From Psychrobacter sp. (GTDB lineage Bacteria; Pseudomonadota; Gammaproteobacteria; Pseudomonadales; Moraxellaceae): DNA of 8,391 nucleotides. A program made the position numbers and the translations under genes. Below the pieces are notes generated by a model, which was not told the origin of the DNA, did not search any database, and saw only the letters and a list, made by a program, of their open reading frames with translations. Positions within the stretch are counted from its first letter, which is position 1. Every line of letters begins with the position of its first letter. Positions 6,833 through 8,391 of this stretch are shown in pieces. The stretch spans positions 1-8,391 of the forward strand of contig JAHHUJ010000085.1 in NCBI GenBank assembly GCA_020024075.1, in the 5' to 3' direction.

Positions 6833-7249
6833 CTAACTTTTGTACCCCTTATTTTTATCTAATTTTAGCTCATCAAGGGTATGTTTTATTATCGGTTGAG
6901 TAAACTTATTATTAATAGCCGCTGTATAACTGCTTCGGTCTTTATATACTCCACGTTCCATTACTATTGTTTCACGTGAAACAATAGACTCTGGTAATGC
7001 GGTAAAAATCATTTTGTATAAAGGAAGAGGCACAAAGTCGATACCGTGACCTCCTAAAGGATGGCAGCGGCATATTCGCTTAACGGCAAGCCATCCTCCC
7101 CGTGTCGGTCCATGCCAAAGCACAGCGGTCTTACCATAATCAGAACAAGTAGGATAATAACGACAGCGAGCAGGTAATAGCGGACTAATAAAAGTTTGAT
7201 AGCCGTTAATAATGGTTAGTAGTATGCGTGAAAAAAAACGTGACCACAT
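6833..7249 (-). CDS. yidD: Membrane protein insertion efficiency factor YidD, extended C-terminus
   Basis: YidD is a small membrane-associated protein that assists YidC-dependent insertion. The conserved family core is residues 1-80: an amphipathic N-terminus ([20 protein letters not shown]), then [18 protein letters not shown] (22-39) and the [15 protein letters not shown] segment (60-74), with the Cys-rich motifs intact. Most members have about 70-90 residues; this one has 138. The extra tail (about 81-138) is polar and resembles nothing I recognise. Codons 90-94 (VSRET) of the tail contain a long parS-like palindrome, so the tail may have been recruited around that DNA site. The ATG has a good AGGAG 6 bases upstream. 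A run of eight T within codons 4-7 is intact but slippage-prone. rnpA lies 77 bases upstream and yidC 267 bases downstream. Confidence 0.93.
   Translation of the reverse strand: MWSRFFSRILLTIINGYQTFISPLLPARCRYYPTCSDYGKTAVLWHGPTRGGWLAVKRICRCHPLGGHGIDFVPLPLYKMIFTALPESIVSRETIVMERGVYKDRSSYTAAINNKFTQPIIKHTLDELKLDKNKGYKS
6964..6987. promoter_or_regulatory. parS: parS-like site inside yidD, 24-bp perfect palindrome
   Basis: The core GTTTCACGTGAAAC (6969-6982) is perfect, and the dyad symmetry extends 5 more bases on each side (CTATT before, AATAG after). It includes the full 16-bp TGTTTCACGTGAAACA and is the best match to the chromosomal parS consensus in the window. It is read in yidD as Ile-Val-Ser-Arg-Glu-Thr-Ile. 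Confidence 0.9.
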
Positions 7250-7293
7250 CCCCTACTCCTCTTATATCGCCAATATATCACTAACTATAACCG

Positions 7294-7328
7294 AATTAAG
7301 CAGTCACAAAGTGGCTAGTTGCTTAATT
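7294..7328 (-). other. Hairpin spanning the rnpA stop codon
   Basis: AATTAAGCA (7294-7302) pairs with TGCTTAATT (7320-7328). An inner stem, GTCAC (7303-7307) with GTGGC (7311-7315), closes a 3-nt loop, leaving a 4-base bulge. It covers the last bases of rnpA and lies before yidD on the minus strand. No clear T-run follows, so it is more likely a processing or translation-related structure than a terminator. Confidence 0.45.
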
Positions 7329-7719
7329 ATGACGGGTTATTTTTGGAATTAGTGGCCAAATTCCGACGCTGTTTGGTAATTACTTTGGCTAAAATATCAT
7401 CAATCTCTTGACGCATCTGATCATTACTCAGGGCTTTGGTAGACTTTTTTAAAATAAAAACCAGATCCAAAGCAGGTAGCTGCGAGTGTTTATGACGGAA
7501 CTGTTCCCGAATAATACGCTTGATGGTATTTCTCGCCACTGCCCTCGGAATTCTCTTTTTGGTAATCGCCATACCCAATCTGGCGTGCTCACTCTTAGAG
7601 TCATAAGCAAACGCCATAAAATGAGAATTATGTATTTTAAAAAGGGGCTGATTAAATACAGACTTAAACTCATCAGGCTTTAACAATCTTTTGGTTTTAG
7701 GATAACAGTAGTCAGTCAT
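7327..7719 (-). CDS. rnpA: Ribonuclease P protein component
   Basis: RnpA is the protein subunit of RNase P; it binds the catalytic RNA and helps cleave the 5' leader from precursor tRNAs. At 130 aa it has normal length. The N-terminal RLLKPDEFKSVF (11-22), the GMAITKKRIPRAV segment (49-61) and the RNR signature ARNTIKRIIREQFR (62-75) are all present, and the protein is basic. The start matches the family N-terminus, but the bases before the ATG (TTGACCTATC) hold no recognisable Shine-Dalgarno sequence, unlike its neighbours, so initiation may be weak or helped by RNA structure. A strong terminator lies between rpmH and this gene. rnpA is therefore probably transcribed from partial read-through or from its own promoter in about 7720-7830; I could not identify one with confidence. 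Confidence 0.96.
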   Translation of the reverse strand: MTDYCYPKTKRLLKPDEFKSVFNQPLFKIHNSHFMAFAYDSKSEHARLGMAITKKRIPRAVARNTIKRIIREQFRHKHSQLPALDLVFILKKSTKALSNDQMRQEIDDILAKVITKQRRNLATNSKNNPS

Positions 7720-7831
7720 GATAGGTCAACATACAATAAAAATAACAAGAATTTTGGTACAAATAATTCACAACTAAAGCGAGTAAGGATTGCTTTAACC
7801 TCAGCCCCACATTTTTGCAGGCCATAATCAA

Positions 7832-7860
7832 AAAAAGCACCTAATAATTAGGTGCTTTTT
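7832..7860 (-). terminator. Terminator between rpmH and rnpA (could act both ways)
   Basis: AAAAAGCACCTAA (7832-7844) is perfectly complementary to TTAGGTGCTTTTT (7848-7860), with a 3-nt loop. Both strands end in a run of T, so it could act in either direction. It lies about 90 bases after rpmH, uncoupling the abundant L34 message from rnpA. Its stem core (AAAGCACCTA) is the same as that of the yidC terminator. Confidence 0.88.
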
Positions 7861-7946
7861 ATAAAAATCTATGAATTACTTGTCTGTCTAAAGTTTTTCG
7901 GTAATTAACTATCAATAAGTATAAAACTATCAATGAGGATAATTAA

Positions 7947-8081
7947 TTACACAGTTAAACGATGACGACCTTTTGCACGACGACGTGCTAAAACTTGACG
8001 ACCTTTTTTAGTTGCCATGCGAGCACGGAAACCATGGGTGCGCTTGCGTTTGATAACGCTTGGCTGGAATGTACGTTTCAT
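7947..8081 (-). CDS. rpmH: 50S ribosomal protein L34
   Basis: The 44-residue product begins [20 protein letters not shown] and ends [12 protein letters not shown], the typical L34 sequence and exact usual length, very rich in Arg and Lys. It is a component of the large ribosomal subunit. AAGGTG lies a few bases before the ATG. It is the first gene of the leftward block. A sigma70-type promoter at 8149-8177 implies a leader of about 60 nt, and a terminator follows at 7832-7860, so it can form a monocistronic message. Confidence 0.98.
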   Translation of the reverse strand: MKRTFQPSVIKRKRTHGFRARMATKKGRQVLARRRAKGRHRLTV

Positions 8082-8148
8082 AAATCACCTTTGACAGCAA
8101 AGAAATTAAAAATAAATAGCGTTCACTAAGAATTTGTTGTAGCGAGCA

Positions 8149-8177
8149 ATTATGCCAGTCCAGCCTCTTATTGTCAA
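8149..8177 (-). promoter_or_regulatory. Sigma70-type promoter of rpmH
   Basis: On the minus strand TTGACA (8172-8177) is a perfect -35 element. After a 17-base spacer comes CATAAT (8149-8154), one base from the -10 consensus. Transcription would start near 8142, about 60 bases before the rpmH ATG. It is the clearest promoter in the window, fitting strong expression of a ribosomal protein gene. Confidence 0.85.
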
Positions 8178-8202
8178 TAATAAATAAAGGTTTTAGGCGG
8201 TT

Positions 8203-8242
8203 AATGACAATGGATTGGGTAAAATGACAACGGATTGGATAA
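8203..8242. repeat. 20-bp tandem duplication upstream of rpmH
   Basis: The units at 8203-8222 and 8223-8242 both begin AATGACAA and match at 18 of 20 bases. They lie just upstream of the rpmH promoter. Each contains GGATTGG followed by a GTAA or ATAA end that faintly resembles an inverted DnaA box. Confidence 0.8.
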
Positions 8243-8391
8243 AGTGGCCACTCAAGCTTAAGCAGCCAAACTTAGCCAGTCAGCTAAAAATTAGCAGCGA
8301 TCGCTAGGTAGCTTGTGTTAATAACGGGATTAATAACCAGACCGCTGATAGCTGATAACCCTAATTCTCCATCAAGCAACAAGCATTTTTA

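Larger units (their letters stand above)
8082..8391. other. Gene-free right edge, palindrome-rich, likely rpmH-dnaA intergenic region
   Basis: No open reading frame is supported in these 310 bases. They hold the rpmH promoter, a 20-bp tandem repeat (8203-8242) and a run of small palindromes: AGTGGCCACT (8243-8252), GCTAA-AAA-TTAGC (8283-8295), AGCGATCGCT (8296-8305) and GCTA-GG-TAGC (8303-8312). A direct repeat TTAATAAC lies at 8318-8325 and 8330-8337. No perfect DnaA box is present; ATTGGATAA (8234-8242) has two mismatches. By gene-order convention dnaA should begin beyond the right edge, so this may be its upstream control region. Confidence 0.6.

Noticed and set aside
7449..7683. Alternative frames overlapping rnpA on both strands
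   Set aside because: rnpA carries the full RNase P protein signature in its own frame; the others are shadows.

Overview
The window looks like an origin-proximal segment of a gammaproteobacterial chromosome, most probably Psychrobacter or a close relative in Moraxellaceae. The reasons are moderate-to-low GC, the rpmH-rnpA-yidD-yidC-mnmE block that normally lies beside dnaA, and protein sequences of gammaproteobacterial type. The genus is inferred from general resemblance; no search was run. All eight genes are on the minus strand, so they read from right to left.

Right part (about 4780-8391): rpmH (ribosomal protein L34), rnpA (RNase P protein), yidD (membrane-insertion factor) and yidC (membrane insertase). 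A strong sigma70-type promoter precedes rpmH, and a 13-bp-stem terminator separates rpmH from rnpA. A second terminator with nearly the same stem closes yidC. The last 310 bases hold no gene but contain the rpmH promoter, a 20-bp tandem repeat and several small palindromes. The divergent dnaA would be expected beyond the right edge but is not visible here.

Middle part (about 2668-4612): mnmE (tRNA-U34 modification GTPase) and nrdR (ribonucleotide reductase repressor).

Left part (1-2520): ribD and ribE, two steps of riboflavin synthesis, separated by a 516-base gene-free gap. That gap carries three perfect DnaA boxes (TTATCCACA), several near-matches, AT-rich flanks and three parS-like 14-mers. 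It is a candidate replication origin, or part of one.

The main hidden signal is a set of six ParB/parS-like sites (GTTYCAYGTGRAAC) over about 6.3 kb. Three lie in the ribE-ribD gap. One each is buried in the coding sequences of ribE, mnmE and yidD, and all three of these are read in the same frame, as Val-Ser-(Arg/Cys)-Glu-Thr. The window thus joins housekeeping genes to what appears to be the chromosome's partition and initiation centre.
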